A DNA stretch of 6,629 bases from Pseudomonadota bacterium (GTDB lineage Bacteria > Pseudomonadota > Gammaproteobacteria > Natronospirales > REEB76). The position numbers and the translations under genes were made by a program. Below the pieces are notes generated by a model. That model was given only the letters and a program-made list of their open reading frames with translations. It ran no database searches and was not told the DNA's origin. The DNA lies in assembly GCA_021779005.1 (NCBI GenBank), contig JAJYBN010000066.1:1-6629 (forward strand). The letters run 5' to 3'. Position 1 is the stretch's first letter, and the number at the start of each line of letters is the position of its first letter. Of this stretch, positions 6,451-6,629 are shown piece after piece.

Positions 6451-6473
6451 GATTTCTTTAGCGGAGAACACTT

Positions 6474-6629
6474 ATGAAACGCATCATCCCGGTATTGATG
6501 TTGAGCACGCTCCTCGTCAGTGCATCAGTGATCCCATGCGCCTGGGCAGACGGTCATGCTAATCCCCGTTGGGGCCACAGCGATGACCACGGCGGGCATG
6601 CCGGCCACTGGGATTACGGCTGGCTGTGG
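6474..6629 (+). CDS. Partial secreted His/Gly-rich protein (C-terminus beyond window)
   Basis: The frame is open for 52 codons from the ATG at 6474 to the right edge. GGAG at 6463-6466, seven bases upstream, supports the start. Residues 1-25 form a clear signal peptide: K2-R3, a hydrophobic core of about 16 residues, and A23-W-A25 before D26 as the cleavage site. A Cys at 22 lies inside the signal and does not make a convincing lipobox. The first 27 mature residues have five His (28, 35, 39, 42, 45), four Trp (33, 46, 50, 52) and six Gly, with G-H and D-H pairs, which is compatible with periplasmic metal binding. It is divergent to the peptidase gene with 272 bases between the starts. I do not recognise the family; it could be a metal-binding or envelope-stress protein, or the low-complexity start of a larger exported protein. 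Confidence 0.75.
   Translation, partial: MKRIIPVLMLSTLLVSASVIPCAWADGHANPRWGHSDDHGGHAGHWDYGWLW

Overview
The window looks like chromosomal DNA from a Gram-negative bacterium, most likely a proteobacterium. The reasons are a class-3B (MgtA-type) P-type ATPase that resembles the enterobacterial protein along its length, an exported two-half M16 zinc peptidase, and E. coli-like promoter and ribosome-binding signals. The DNA is moderately GC-rich by eye. I cannot name a genus. No mobile element, CRISPR array, tRNA or rRNA was seen.

Layout from left to right: (1) 1-216, minus strand, the first 72 codons of a small single-pass membrane protein with a CPICH motif; its C-terminal part lies beyond the left edge. 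(2) 378-3077, minus strand, a complete mgtA-type Mg2+ transporter gene with a GTG start. (3) 3078-3531, a 454-base gap that holds a good sigma-70-like promoter and implies an mRNA leader of about 270 nt for mgtA. (4) 3532-6201, minus strand, a complete 889-residue periplasmic M16 peptidase with an active N-terminal half and a degenerate C-terminal half. (5) 6202-6473, a divergent control region. (6) 6474-6629, plus strand, the start of a secreted His/Gly-rich protein cut by the right edge.

The most interesting part is the mgtA leader. It contains a 21-codon ORF with a strong Shine-Dalgarno sequence, a second ORF with three consecutive proline codons that lie in the loop of an 8-bp hairpin and that runs past the mgtA start codon, and a 7-bp hairpin that buries the mgtA Shine-Dalgarno sequence. 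Together these look like a translation-coupled control leader. It has the same logic as the known enterobacterial mgtA/mgtL leader but no sequence that I recognise as homologous. The regulatory reading is inference; the repeats and ORFs are directly visible.

The peptidase gene and mgtA share a strand but are 454 bases apart, and mgtA has its own promoter, so they are probably separate units. The two edge genes both encode membrane or exported proteins with His or Cys/His clusters, which may mean a metal or envelope-stress theme. That link is weak, because both are truncated.
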